DNA of 10,812 nucleotides from Isohypsibius dastychi (taxonomy: Eukaryota > Tardigrada > Eutardigrada > Parachela > Isohypsibiidae). Positions 1 to 9,068 of the stretch are shown here, piece after piece. The DNA is taken from the NCBI GenBank assembly GCA_034696485.1, contig JAQIWT010001433.1, forward strand, positions 1 to 10,812, read 5' to 3'. Each line of letters starts with the position of its first letter. Positions within the stretch are counted from its first letter, which is position 1. The position numbers and the translations under genes were made by a program. The notes under the pieces are model-generated. The model was not told the DNA's origin. It saw only the letters and a list, made by a program, of their open reading frames with translations, and did not search any database.

Positions 1-105
1 ACCGAGATTGGTCGATTTGAAAATGGATGGTGGCATGGTGTCATCGCTTTTTGCGCTTAGCGCAATCTCCCCATTGTTTAGAACATTCTGCAGCATACAT
101 TTGTT

Positions 106-118
106 CCCCCCCCCCCCC
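106..118. repeat. Homopolymer run of 13 C
   Basis: Thirteen consecutive C residues are present upstream of RIOK3. Such a run is prone to replication slippage and sequencing error, so its exact length should be treated as uncertain. Confidence 0.9.
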
Positions 119-305
119 TGACTAAACATCTTTTCGAGTGTCCGCTGAGCTGCGGCGGTGTGTCATCTGAACAGTCAACATCTCTGATGTCATTTCACCT
201 TCGCTGCGTGGAGCAAACGTCGGAAGATTAGCTCATTTTAAGTGATACGATTTCAGATTTAAACTAGCAGATCTCCTCTTCTCTGCAAATTCTCTTTCAA
301 TTCGA

Positions 306-315
306 AAACCGGTTT
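306..315. promoter_or_regulatory. Candidate Grainyhead site (AAACCGGTTT palindrome)
   Basis: The perfect 10-bp palindrome AAACCGGTTT contains AACCGGTT, the known optimal core for Grainyhead/CP2-family transcription factors. It lies 83 bp before the RIOK3 start codon. A second AACCGGTT lies upstream of the P450 at 5716-5723, and I saw no other copy in the window. The sequence match is certain; function is inferred. Confidence 0.4.
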
Positions 316-389
316 AACATCGCGAGTACCTTTAAAAAGTGCCTTTACTCACCATTTTAATCCCATCCCAATTGGAAAATTTGTCTGGG

Positions 390-2481
390 ATGATGGCTGA
401 ACAAGCGCAAGTAAAATCCATTCCAAAATCCTGGGCAACTTCTGCGCTCGGCTCCCCAACTAAACCATCCTCTTTTGCGGATGTCATGAGTGAACAACTT
501 GCTAATAAGCTGGCTGGAGCTGAGTCGAGTGATCGCGTCCTACCGAGATCAGTTGGTGAGACCTTTGGAAGACAACAAAGTTGAATTTCGTTGTTTTTTA
601 TTTGGGTTGTTTTATTGTACCAGCCATTGTTTGTTATCTTAGATCCGGTTGCTGAAATTCTGGATGCCTCGGAGATTCACGTTCCCGAAATCGCTGATGA
701 GAACAGCGACGCTCTCATAGCTCAGGTTAGAATTGGGGTGATGGTGTTCGTTCCCCAAATCTGTCTTTTGAAATCGAATTTATGTTTGGTTCTGTTTTTA
801 GATGTTGCAGTATGAGCTCGATTTGGAACACGATGAACTATTACGACGAAAAGAGCGACATTACAACGGTCCCAGCAAAGTGTCCGTGTCCTTGTCGAAT
901 TATCGATATCTGCATCCGGCGGAAGTTGGTGATGAATTGAGCGAAGTTGCTGATTTCCCTGAACCTGCGCCATTGGATAATAAATTGCCTCAGTTTAATG
1001 GACGAGGATACATCAAAAAAGGTAGGTTTTGGTTATATTTTTGTAGCTTGTCAGTTTTAATAATAAATTGACAAACAGGAAACGATATCATCACAAAGCA
1101 TGATGCCGATGTTTGCGGTCGACGAAACGCCAACCGAGTTATGGATTTTCCTCCCGGGTTTGTAACGGGAGATGATATGGAATATGACGCCAGATTGCCC
1201 AATAAGGTCTTCAACGAGCTGAAAGTTCACTCTATTTCCGCGGAAAACCGAAGGAAAAGAACAAAAGACAAGAAAGTGGAGGAGTCAACCTCAACGATGG
1301 CAATCGATCCGAAAACGAGAATTTTGATGTATAAATTGGTCAACGCGGGAACTCTGGAAGATATCAATGGTTTGATCAGCACCGGAAAGGAAGCGGTCGT
1401 TTTTCATGCGAATGGAGGATTTATGGAAGAAACAAATGCTGAACTTCCGGCTGAATGCGCTCTGAAAGTTTTCAAGACTACTTTGAACGAGTTCAGGAAT
1501 CGTGATCCGTATATTCGGGATGACTATCGATTTCAGGAGCGTTTTAGTAAATTGAATCCCAGGAAGATTGTTCGATTCTGGGCTGAAAAGGAAATGCTGA
1601 ATTTGAAAAGGTTTTTGTTTTTTCCGGTTCTAGCTGTTCCACAATTTCAACAAACATTGTTTTCAGACTTCACGAAAATGGAATTCCTTGTCCCAAGCCG
1701 ATTCTTCTACGGAAACATATTCTTGTGATGGAATTTTTGGGGAAAGATCAGAAGCCATCTCCGAAATTAAAAGAAGCTGAATTATCGCATCAGCAAGTCA
1801 AACAAGCTTATATGGAAACTTGCGAGGTGGAATTTCTTCTCATCATCTAGAAGAGGCATTGAGTTTTACGATTTCTTCTTTCAGATTATGCGACGGATGT
1901 ACAAGGAATGCAAACTCATCCATGCCGACTTTTCGGAATATAATTTACTTTGGCATGAAGACAAAGTGTGGGTTATTGATGTCAGCCAGTCTGTGGAACC
2001 AGCTCATCCCCGCGCTCTCGAATTTCTCTACCGTGATTGCTCTAATGTCTTCAACGTAAAAGCCTTTTTGGTATTTGATAATTTCTCAGTTTTTTTATTA
2101 AGTTTTTTGCAGTTTTTCTCCAGAAAAGGACTGGACAAGATTTTGACTATCAAGGAACTCTTCAAAGACATTACCGGAATCACATTGGAAGGCACCGGAA
2201 GTGAACTTACATCAGAGGTATTTTCCTTGGTTCGATTCAATTTGCACTTATTTTTATCATATTATATTTTTATGTTATTTTATATTTATGTTATATTTTT
2301 GCAGTTACTGAGGCACGATACTAAAAAAGAAAAAGCCCATAAATATAATTCGGAATTGGAAGGAGCGAGTTTTGATTATCTTTACGAAATGGCGCACCGC
2401 GAACGATCCGCTGCCGAAGTCGAAGGAGGCGGAAATGAAGAAGATTGGGAAGATGAAGAAAGCGATGATGAGGAGGAATAA
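390..2481 (+). CDS. RIOK3: Serine/threonine-protein kinase RIO3 (RIOK3), complete, 8 exons
   Basis: Exons: 390-555, 643-725, 802-1021, 1079-1610, 1667-1826, 1885-2055, 2113-2217, 2305-2481. All introns are GT..AG, 56-87 nt. They join to 537 codons, close to vertebrate RIOK3 (about 519 aa). The N-terminal SFADVMSEQLA block (about residues 28-38) and the linker KHDADVCGR are RIOK3 hallmarks that separate it from RIOK1 and RIOK2. The RIO domain has STGKEA (residues 257-262, nucleotide loop), Lys286 in ALKVFK (ATP), NPRK, catalytic Asp402 in HADFSEYN and metal-binding Asp419 in IDVSQS. All key residues are present, so the kinase should be active. The C-terminus is acidic (EEDWEDEESDDEEE). Family knowledge: RIOK3 is cytoplasmic, associates with late pre-40S particles and modulates innate immune signalling in vertebrates. 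ATG 390 and ATG 393 are adjacent; either could be used, both with a purine at -3. Confidence 0.95.
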
Positions 2482-2940
2482 GTTTTTTTCGGTCCATGGA
2501 TTGCTGACTGGTTTTGGAGGTCGGTGAACTGTTTTAAATGTTAATTGTATATGATTTCCCCCATTGTTGTTTAATATCATAGTCTACCTCCTGAGGCAAC
2601 TGGTACCTCGAAAGGTTTGACCTTTTCGGTGGCATGATTTTCGCGAAAGAAGAATAATTGTAAATGCGCATTGCCCCCCTGGATGATGATTATTCTCGGA
2701 TGACGTTTTGACATTGAACGAGCAGATTTTGTGGCGCCGTATTGTAATTATTGAATATCATATTTAACTTGAGGCGATGAGGTGAAAGTGGTTACTTCGT
2801 CGCGTGACTTGCGATCCAACTTTTTGAAACGTTTTGGAAGATTGATATCTGTCAAGGTTTGGAATGGCCAAAATGTGTAACCATTTCTTAAAATCACTGC
2901 ATTGTTTTATGTTGTGGAATAAAAGAAAAGAACAGAAATT
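2482..2940 (+). other. RIOK3 3' UTR
   Basis: This is noncoding sequence between the RIOK3 stop and the first good poly(A) signal (AATAAA at 2918-2923). It contains an imperfect hairpin around 2606-2630, where CGAAAGGT faces ACCTTTTCG across a TTG loop with one bulge. The exact transcript end is inferred. Confidence 0.6.
2918..2923 (+). terminator. Polyadenylation signal of RIOK3 (AATAAA)
   Basis: A canonical AATAAA lies 437 nt after the RIOK3 stop and is followed within 20-40 nt by GT/T-rich sequence (2941-2970). It is the first canonical hexamer on this strand after the gene. Confidence 0.65.
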
Positions 2941-4075
2941 AGTGTGCTGATGAATAATTGTTATTTCAGGTTACCCCTGACATTAGTCATGGAAATAGTA
3001 TTCAAATGTATGATTTTTTTTGCTTTATGATTTATGAATTTTTATGAATTTTCGTGATTTCGTGGGAAGGAAATACTTTGTTTTGAAGATTGTGTTTTGA
3101 ATTAGAGTTTAAGTTTGCGGTAGTGTGAAGATGACAGATAAGAAAATTGTCGGATGTTTCGATGTACTGAACCTGTTGATTACCTTTTACTTGTAAACGT
3201 TTTGTGAACGCGAATAGTTGTGTTGGAATTGGATGTGATTAGAATCGCGTTACTTGCGTGATTTTTTTCATCTGCTCGACTTTTAATTGTTTAGAGGGCA
3301 AAGCGATTTTTTTTAAGTAGACTTGGAAATTACCTTTCAGGAAACAACGCTGGAAAATAGAAGTTGTTGCTCAAATATATGGTGCGAAGTCCAGCTCATC
3401 CAGATTTCGTTTCACTGACACACACTGGGTTCAAACTCTTGCTCTCTTTCAACTTGTGAAATAAAAAACTTGTAGAAATGAACTATGATTTTCCGTCGAC
3501 ACATTTTGGGGGAATGCGGAAAGGAACCACCTTAATTATCAGTTCAGGATTCACAGTCTTGGAGTTTGTTCAAAATGTTCCGAAAAATGGTTCTGGTAGA
3601 GGATTGACTTTTTTTTTTAAATGTATCTACAAAGTTACGAAGTGTAATTTAGCCGTAAAATCCCGAAATAAACTTCCATGAAAGTTTCAAATAGTTTCCA
3701 GTAAGAAAAAAAGTCTCGAATGGGAGATAGCAGTGATAGTATTATTTTCTAGCAGTTATTATGTTTTCTTTGATTTGTTGTCAGATAGTTGCCTTCCGAA
3801 GCCAAATCATTCAGAAAAACATGTTCATGAATAGATTGAATTTTCATCTTTTTGCGTCTTGTTTTGATGTGTCATAATTTGTATCTCTCAAAACAAGTCA
3901 ATGTCTTTTGGGGAAAATATTGATTTCGCGTAAATCGGGTGTGATTCACATGTTTTACGTTGGTTGGAGCATGCAGTGTCCTCGGGATTATTTGTCATGT
4001 TGGCTTTTTTTATTTTTAAGATCAAAGACCGGCGATCTTGGTCGCGTCAAGCCGGGCCGGCCAGACGAAGTCTGT
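2941..4075. other. Intergenic sequence, no gene seen
   Basis: Only short open frames with no recognisable domain occur here. The longest with a real ATG (3478-3681, 67 codons) shows no family resemblance. A short tandem repeat of TTTATGAATT lies at 3031-3050, with degenerate flanking copies. A GC-rich patch (about 4028-4075) abuts the left arm of the inverted-repeat element and includes the small palindrome CAGAC-GAA-GTCTG at 4062-4074. Confidence 0.6.
3031..3050. repeat. Two tandem copies of TTTATGAATT
   Basis: Two exact 10-bp units stand head to tail. They are preceded by a partial copy (TTTATGA, 3024-3030) and followed by a degenerate one (TTCGTGATTT, 3051-3060). This looks like simple-sequence drift in AT-rich intergenic DNA. 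Confidence 0.8.
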
Positions 4076-4107
4076 TGTACGTCTCCGCCAAAAAGCTCAG
4101 CCACCCT
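4076..4107 (+). repeat. Left terminal inverted repeat (32 bp)
   Basis: It begins TGTACGTCTCCGCC and ends CAGCCACCCT. It is the exact reverse complement of 4397-4428. Confidence 0.95.
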
Positions 4108-4396
4108 TTACGCCATTGATTGACGTGAACTGCACGCATGCAACGTACCTATTACGAAGCGTAGGGTTGTTTCGTTTTGATTATTCATGAGATATTTTTT
4201 GTTGAACCAAATCGTGGTGTAAAGGAGAATAATTCTATGGATCTAGATATTATAGTTCACTGGTATGCGAAAAGAAGGTCCTGAGGAACCTAGCGATGTT
4301 TTTGGAGATTTTTGATTTTACCATTCCGCGTCATGGTAAGGCTACGTTCCGGGTTCATGTGTGGTAAAAAGTATCAATCAACTGATTTTCGTACGC

Positions 4397-4428
4397 AGGG
4401 TGGCTGAGCTTTTTGGCGGAGACGTACA
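4397..4428 (-). repeat. Right terminal inverted repeat (32 bp)
   Basis: It begins AGGGTGGCTG and ends GGCGGAGACGTACA. It matches the reverse complement of 4076-4107 with no mismatch. Confidence 0.95.
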
Positions 4429-5715
4429 TCGAAGAGTATATTCACATTATAGCTTGAAGATCAAGTCAATGTCCGGGCTGCGCACGAAGTAGATCATTGC
4501 TCCGAACTAAGTTCTCTCGCGGATGGAATGGAACGGAGGTTGGTTGGGATCTCGTTTTTCTGACCAACGGACGTCAACATGTTAGTTCGTTCGAGTGCAT
4601 TTAGTTACTTCATTTGTATTGTGCTGAATTATTTCGGAAAGCCCACCTCTCTTCACATCGATATGAATTCAAAATCTAATTGAATTAAAAGAAGTTTTTC
4701 CGAAGAACGGCGCATACGAATGTTTTACAGATTTATCAGGCTTACTTTTTTCTGATTCTAAAGTAAAATTTTGGTGCATGTTTTTCACGTGAACCGTTTA
4801 TCCAAGTTTAATTCGCACAAAACAATACAATATTTGTTATTCCAAAAATATTCTGAAACATTTATTGCTGAGGAGAAAATTAAGATTCAGATTCAGAGCC
4901 TTATTATTTTCATTGTCAGAGTTTGGGCTGCATTTGTTTTGTCAGAGTTGTGTGAAATTGACTCACATTTATCTGTTTGATAATGATATCAGGGATATTA
5001 TGTCTACATTTTCGGATGATTTTTTTGCAAAAGAAAATTTGCTCTTTGTATGTGGTGAAGTTAACCACTTCCGGTGATCGACTTTAACGGAATCTCCCAG
5101 GGTTAGTCACGAGAACTTCTGGTAATGATTCACACAGTTTACTCTTCCAGATTTTTAAAAAGTGATAGTGGTCACCTTTAAATGACCTTGCTCGCAATTA
5201 GACTAGTTTGCTGACCCAGTTACCGGAGTTCGTCAAACATGGTGATTAGGGGAAGTGCGCTTCTCGATGTTAATCACCATTTTCAAGGTGATTTATTCGT
5301 CAAAGTGCAAAAATCTGCATTCGGCCGAGGTCGGGGGAAGAAAGCAGAAAAACATGCGATGGATTATGGCGATAGTCAAATTAGATTACTTTCCCGTCTT
5401 ACTATCCTGCCTTTCTTGCAGAGCAGATGTTTTCGAGAAAAAAAGACGAAATAACAAACACAAAATTCGGTAGCATTTTAAATTTGATCCAAATCTGATT
5501 TTGTTTTCAGTTCTAAAAGTGTGGATTGTAGAAAAGCAAGTGAATGTCCTCTGAAATGCTCACTGACCTCCCGACCGATCGAAAGTTCGGCCCAACGAAC
5601 GCAGGGGAACATTTTCTCTGTTTCAGTTACGCAACAATTCCATTCTGTCTGTTTCTTAGGGTCGGCCATTCACTTTCTTCGCAATTTTAATCTGTTGAAA
5701 ATCAAAATATGATGA
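4429..5715. other. Intergenic sequence upstream of the P450, no gene seen
   Basis: Several short open frames occur (for example around 5239-5454 and 5521-5712) but none has a recognisable domain. The region contains alternative hairpins built from GGTGAT units at 5239-5292. Distal enhancers may be present but cannot be read from one sequence. Confidence 0.55.
5239..5292. repeat. Inverted repeats able to form alternative hairpins
   Basis: ATGGTGATTA (5239-5248) is the exact reverse complement of TAATCACCAT (5271-5280), with a 22-nt loop. ATCACC inside the second arm (5273-5278) can instead pair with GGTGAT at 5287-5292. The two structures are mutually exclusive. No transcript is known here, so function is unknown. 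Confidence 0.5.
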
Positions 5716-5724
5716 AACCGGTTC
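5715..5724. promoter_or_regulatory. Candidate Grainyhead site upstream of the P450
   Basis: AAACCGGTTC contains the palindromic core AACCGGTT (5716-5723), the same core as at 307-314. It lies about 163 bp before the TATA box and 249 bp before the first ATG of the P450. The match is certain; binding is inferred. Confidence 0.4.
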
Positions 5725-5763
5725 TAATCGGCCAGCGTAATCCAATCGTATAGACGCGGTGAT

Positions 5764-5777
5764 TTCCGGCACCGGAA
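5764..5777. promoter_or_regulatory. Palindrome TTCCGG-CA-CCGGAA in the P450 promoter
   Basis: This is a perfect 6-bp inverted repeat with a 2-bp spacer, about 100 bp before the TATA box. The right half reads CACCGGAAGG on the plus strand, which fits the ETS-family core (CCGGAA), and the left half carries the same core on the other strand. It may be a paired ETS-type site; function is inferred. Confidence 0.35.
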
Positions 5778-5878
5778 GGAAACGTCATATATTCAACAGA
5801 GTGAGAAGCATCCACCTTTCGGCTTTCGCGATGAGATGGACCGATTTCCCGGCACCAGCGACGGACATTTCTGCGTGC

Positions 5879-5886
5879 TATAAAAG
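5879..5886 (+). promoter_or_regulatory. TATA box of the P450 gene (TATAAAAG)
   Basis: TATAAAAG matches the TATA consensus. An initiator-like TCAGAC follows at 5901-5906. The start site expected about 30 bp downstream of the box would fall near 5903-5910, giving a 5' UTR of roughly 55-60 nt before ATG 5965. The placement fits a focused RNA polymerase II promoter. Confidence 0.65.
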
Positions 5887-5964
5887 ACAACGCCGAAGTC
5901 TCAGACGGAACAATCTTTTCTCATATTCGCAAAATCTCCAGAATTTTATTTCTTGTTTTTAAGA

Positions 5965-6706
5965 ATGTTGTTCGATATTGATGTGGTTTTGTTGCAAGAG
6001 GTCACCATGATTCGAGTCCTCTTGCTTCTATCGACGCTCTGGACGTACCGGAAGTGGAGCCAGAGTCGCGGCGCGAGGAGGAATATTCCACCGTCGCCGT
6101 TTCAACTTCCGGTTCTTGGATGCCTGCCGTTTCTGGATCCGCTGGTTCATAATACCCTGGCTAAATGGGCGCAGAAGTTCGGGAAGATTTTCAGTTGCCG
6201 GCTTGGAGGGAAATTGGTGGTGGTGCTGAATGACGCGCAACTCATTCGTGATGCATTCGCCAGACTGGAATTCAATGGACGACCTTTTATGTACACCGCC
6301 TCGATTACCAGCAAGGGCTATGGTCAGTTGAATTATCTCAAATATAACAATTTCTAAATTTGCCAAATTATTATATTTTAATACTTCTATTTGTTTTAAA
6401 TAACATTAATTATTATGATCATTCTTTTACGGAGATTTTTGGTATTCGTTTTTGCTGGAAATTCAGTCGGTGTTTAGTTACAGTAGTTGCTGGTTATTTT
6501 GATATAAATTCAAATCATCTAAGTAATAAACCGGAAGTTGTTTTTTGACCGTTTTGTTCATTTCGTATCACTTTTTTGAAATATCTCTTTTGAGTCTCGT
6601 TTTAACCCGTGATATAAATAACAAATACTGACTGAGTATGTATATGAATATAGAAATATACGACCAAATATGTAATACATATTTTTTTAATATATAAATA
6701 CTTAAA

Positions 6707-6742
<36 letters not shown>

Positions 6743-8801
6743 CAACTCATATTTTTAACGCGATCGTGTAATATGTATCATATATTTATATATTTGACAT
6801 TCTGAATATTATTTATGCCGCTTCATACGTCAGCTCGTCAGATGATGGAATATTTTACGAACTGACGACTTGATAATTTCTGAGAAAATGTCGATTTTCT
6901 CGTACGCACTTGTGACTTGCCGAATATGCTTTCTCATGTGTGGCATTAATTCCAGGTATCTCTTTTGCTTCGGATGACACTTGGCAGATGCATCGCCGAT
7001 TCGCCTTCAAGACATTCCGCCAACTCGGAGTCGGAAAGGGGAAAATTGAAGAGAAAGTCCACGAAGAAGCCGATCGTCTCATCCATTCCATTTCCAAGTT
7101 TCAAGGTCAGCCATTTGAAAATAAGGAGCTCGTTCAATCGGCGGTTGGAAATGTCATCGGCTCCGTATTATTCGGACAGCGTTTCGACGCCGAAGACCCC
7201 AAGACCTTCGATTTCTACGCGCAAATGAATGCCGTCTTCCGGTTCTTTGGCGCGGTTGGCGTTTTGAATATCTTCCCGATTTTACGACTGATTCCGAGCA
7301 TTGGGGATAGTTTTCGAAAGGTCATCGAAGCTCTGGCGTCTGGAGCGAGTTTTATCGCAAAGGTCATCGAGGAACATGAACATTTAAGTGATGAAAGCGG
7401 TGTTTATGATTATACGGATGCGTTTATTAAAGTCCGAAATTCTGAAACCAAAACATTTGGAAAGCCGAAATATTTCACCGGTAAGATTTATTTTTTGGGC
7501 GTTTTTTTTGGGGGTTTTGAAAATGGAATTTTGAACTTTGGGTGTTTAGATGAACAGTTTGTTGGAGCGGCGCGTGAATTGTTTTTAACCGGATACGATA
7601 CAACAACTTCCACGTTACGATGGGTGAGTTGAGTTTGCAGTCACTGACTTTTGGACTATTCAATTAAAAATTGTTACTTGCTGGTACATTTTACTGAATG
7701 ACATTCCTCTTGATTAAAAATTTCAACGACCTTTCAGAATAATTTGATGTATTCTATCTAATCGCTTCTGACGAACAAACGAACATTTAAATTATTTATC
7801 CTTTATTAATCACGTGAGTTCATATATTAATTGCGCAATCTTGTAAAAATTTGCCTGTGTAATTATTTTTCATAACTTGGATATGCATTAATTCAAAAAT
7901 TTATTAAAATATTTTACTATATTTTAAGAATTTGGAAAATCACAAAAAACTGTATTAAAAATAAAACAAAGTAAGAAATATTGTTAAGTGAAAATTGTGT
8001 ATTTTAAAGGCGTTTCTGCATCTGATGAAATATCCGGAAGTCCAGGAGAAAGTTCAAGCGGAACTCAGTCAAGTTATTGGAGCTCGAAGGACGACATATG
8101 ATGATATAAAAAAGCTGCCATATCTTCAAGCAGTTTTGCAAGAATCGGCGAGGATCAGCTCGATTGCTCCACTTGGAATACCTCATCGAGCAACGGAAGA
8201 TGCCGAATTGGGAGGATATTTCATCCCGAAAGATACATGGATTATGGCCAACTTCTGGCATGTCCACCATGATGAACATGTTTGGGGGGACCCAGACACC
8301 TTTCGACCGGAAAGATTTCTCTCTCCAGAAGGGAAGCTTCTGACACCGAAAGAATTTCTTCCCTTTTCAATCGGTAAGAAATTTTTAACAAAAGATTGAA
8401 CACACTTCACTTCAGCAAAGTTTTGCGAAATCATTCAAAAATTCGTTGAATTTTTTTTGTATTTTTTATGTTTTTATTTATGTATTAAATATTGTTTTTT
8501 GATCTTTAAAATCGTAAAAACTGTGGAAAATCTGAAAATTTCCATAAGCTTTGATGCATGCAAAATTGAAATAGATATTCCATATTTTATTATGTGAATA
8601 ATTGGCATTTATATTTTGTTTATAGGAAAGCGTTCTTGTCCTGGTGAATCGCTGGCGAAGATGGAGATTTTCCTGATTTTCACTCGAATACTACAAGAGT
8701 TCAAACTCGACATTGATGGGACTTGTGATATGAGCTCATTGACCATCAATGGATTCTCCCTCGATACTCAGAATTATCGAATGATTGCCAATGCCCGATG
8801 A
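5965..8801 (+). CDS. Cytochrome P450, CYP2 clan, microsomal, complete, 5 exons
   Basis: Exons: 5965-6322, 6956-7480, 7550-7623, 8010-8373, 8626-8801; all introns are GT..AG. The 498-residue product has the usual P450 length and all landmarks: an N-terminal hydrophobic anchor (about residues 15-27), a proline-rich hinge ([12 protein letters not shown]), C-helix WQMHRR (129-134), I-helix TGYDTT (308-313) for oxygen activation, K-helix ExxR (Glu364-Arg367), FRPERF (417-422), and the heme loop [10 protein letters not shown] with Cys445 as thiolate ligand. The pattern [13 protein letters not shown] and the heme loop followed by ESLAKMEIF place it in the CYP2 clan. It should be an ER monooxygenase using P450 reductase. 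The substrate is unknown: the clan includes both hormone-synthesis and detoxification enzymes. A second in-frame ATG at 6007 (ACCATG context) would give 484 residues and a cleaner short anchor. I do not assign a CYP name. Confidence 0.95.
6323..6955 (+). other. First intron of the P450, AT-rich
   Basis: This 633-nt intron is the longest in the gene. It runs from GTCAGT to TTCCAG and is strongly AT-rich, with a TA microsatellite near the middle. No coding or RNA gene is seen in it. Confidence 0.85.
6711..6738. repeat. (TA)14 microsatellite
   Basis: Fourteen uninterrupted TA units lie inside the first P450 intron and are surrounded by further AT-rich sequence. The locus is likely to vary in length between individuals. 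Confidence 0.95.
7624..8009 (+). other. Third intron of the P450
   Basis: This 386-nt AT-rich intron runs from GTGAGT to TTTAAAG and separates the I-helix exon from the exon carrying ExxR. The acceptor has a weak pyrimidine tract. Nothing else is visible in it. Confidence 0.85.
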
Positions 8802-8844
8802 GCAACAAATGATGGAGATGATGGAGTCAGCATTTTGACCTCCG

Positions 8845-8850
8845 TTTATT
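8845..8850 (-). terminator. Candidate poly(A) signal, minus strand (distal)
   Basis: TTTATT on the plus strand reads AATAAA on the minus strand. It lies about 220 nt beyond the stop of the minus-strand cysteine-rich gene, inside the P450 3' UTR, and is the second canonical hexamer after that stop. Confidence 0.4.
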
Positions 8851-8919
8851 TTCGAAAAGAAGCGAGGGATAGTTCGCACAACATTTGATCTCCGCACAAG
8901 AAAGATTGTGAATGATGCA

Positions 8920-8925
8920 TTTATT
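8920..8925 (-). terminator. Candidate poly(A) signal of the minus-strand cysteine-rich gene (proximal)
   Basis: The minus strand reads AATAAA here, about 145 nt after the stop codon at 9069-9071. It is the first canonical hexamer downstream of that gene and lies within the P450 3' UTR. Confidence 0.5.
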
Positions 8926-9031
8926 TAAGAGTCAACAGCCACGTGTTCTGTGTGTTGTTTGTTATGTTTTTTGTTGTTTGTGTGATTACTAGGAATTATT
9001 TTTCTTTCACGAGAAGTGTGAGAAGTTGACG

Positions 9032-9037
9032 AATAAA
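9032..9037 (+). terminator. Polyadenylation signal of the P450 (AATAAA)
   Basis: A canonical AATAAA lies 231 nt after the P450 stop and is followed by GT-rich sequence (about 9049-9067). Cleavage would fall about 10-30 nt later, close to the stop codon of the convergent gene at 9069. Confidence 0.75.
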
Positions 9038-9068
9038 GATTATGATGACGTTGTGGAAGGTGGATGTT

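Larger units (their letters stand above)
1..389 (+). other. Upstream region and 5' UTR of RIOK3
   Basis: No coding region is visible here. The stretch contains a run of 13 C at 106-118, a short palindrome TTGCGC-TTA-GCGCAA at 51-65, and a Grainyhead-type palindrome at 306-315. No clear TATA box is seen; TTTAAAAA at 331-338 is only TATA-like. The transcription start cannot be fixed from sequence. The reading frame of RIOK3 is open back to about 339, but the first ATG in it is at 390, so the coding start is placed there. Confidence 0.6.
4076..4428. mobile_element. MITE-like or fold-back element with 32-bp perfect terminal inverted repeats
   Basis: The segment is bounded by perfect 32-bp inverted repeats (4076-4107 and 4397-4428). 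The two arms stay recognisably alike further inward: about 20 nt beyond the perfect part both read ATTGATTGA or GTTGATTGA, and further in both carry AACGTA followed by related sequence. This suggests an older, longer inverted repeat of roughly 100 nt per arm. The interior (about 289 bp) has no transposase or other coding frame, so the element would be non-autonomous. No clear target-site duplication is seen. A TA duplication is possible because each arm ends in TGTACG, but that motif is itself palindromic, so the border is ambiguous. The superfamily cannot be assigned. Confidence 0.6.
8802..9060 (+). other. P450 3' UTR, probably overlapped by the convergent gene
   Basis: This noncoding segment lies between the P450 stop and its poly(A) signal at 9032. 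On the opposite strand it carries two canonical AATAAA hexamers that are the likely end signals of the minus-strand cysteine-rich gene, so the two transcripts probably overlap tail to tail. A T/G-rich stretch occupies about 8946-8985. Confidence 0.65.

Noticed and set aside
339-389. An upstream extension of RIOK3 by 17 codons from position 339
   Set aside because: It would start at GTG, which is not a normal start in an animal nuclear gene. The first ATG is at 390, and the conserved N-terminal block begins after it.
390-2481. RIOK1 as the identity of the kinase
   Set aside because: The catalytic motifs are shared, but the N-terminal ADVMSEQLA block, the VFKTTLNEF and SKLNPRK stretches and the KVWVIDVSQSVEP region fit RIOK3. 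The RIOK1 C-terminal IPRTL region is absent.
3420-3440. A tRNA B-box-like sequence (GGGTTCAAACTC)
   Set aside because: I found no matching acceptor, D or anticodon stem upstream and no complementary 3' acceptor strand.
3478-3681. A 67-codon open frame with a real ATG
   Set aside because: There is no recognisable domain, promoter or splice context, and it lies in AT-rich intergenic DNA where frames of this length arise by chance.
4448-4498. A 16-codon minus-strand ATG-to-stop frame with GC-rich third positions next to the inverted-repeat element
   Set aside because: It is too short to be meaningful; the codon bias follows from the local GC-rich patch, and an in-frame stop lies just upstream.
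5239-5473. Two overlapping 71-72 codon open frames upstream of the P450
   Set aside because: They have no family resemblance and overlap each other in different frames; the basic composition looks like translated noncoding DNA.
5511-5712. A possible exon after a good acceptor (TTTTCAG at 5505-5511) with a cysteine-containing frame
   Set aside because: The short CxxxxxxC cluster looked EB-like at first, but there are too few cysteines, no donor in the right phase was found, and no partner exon lies nearby.
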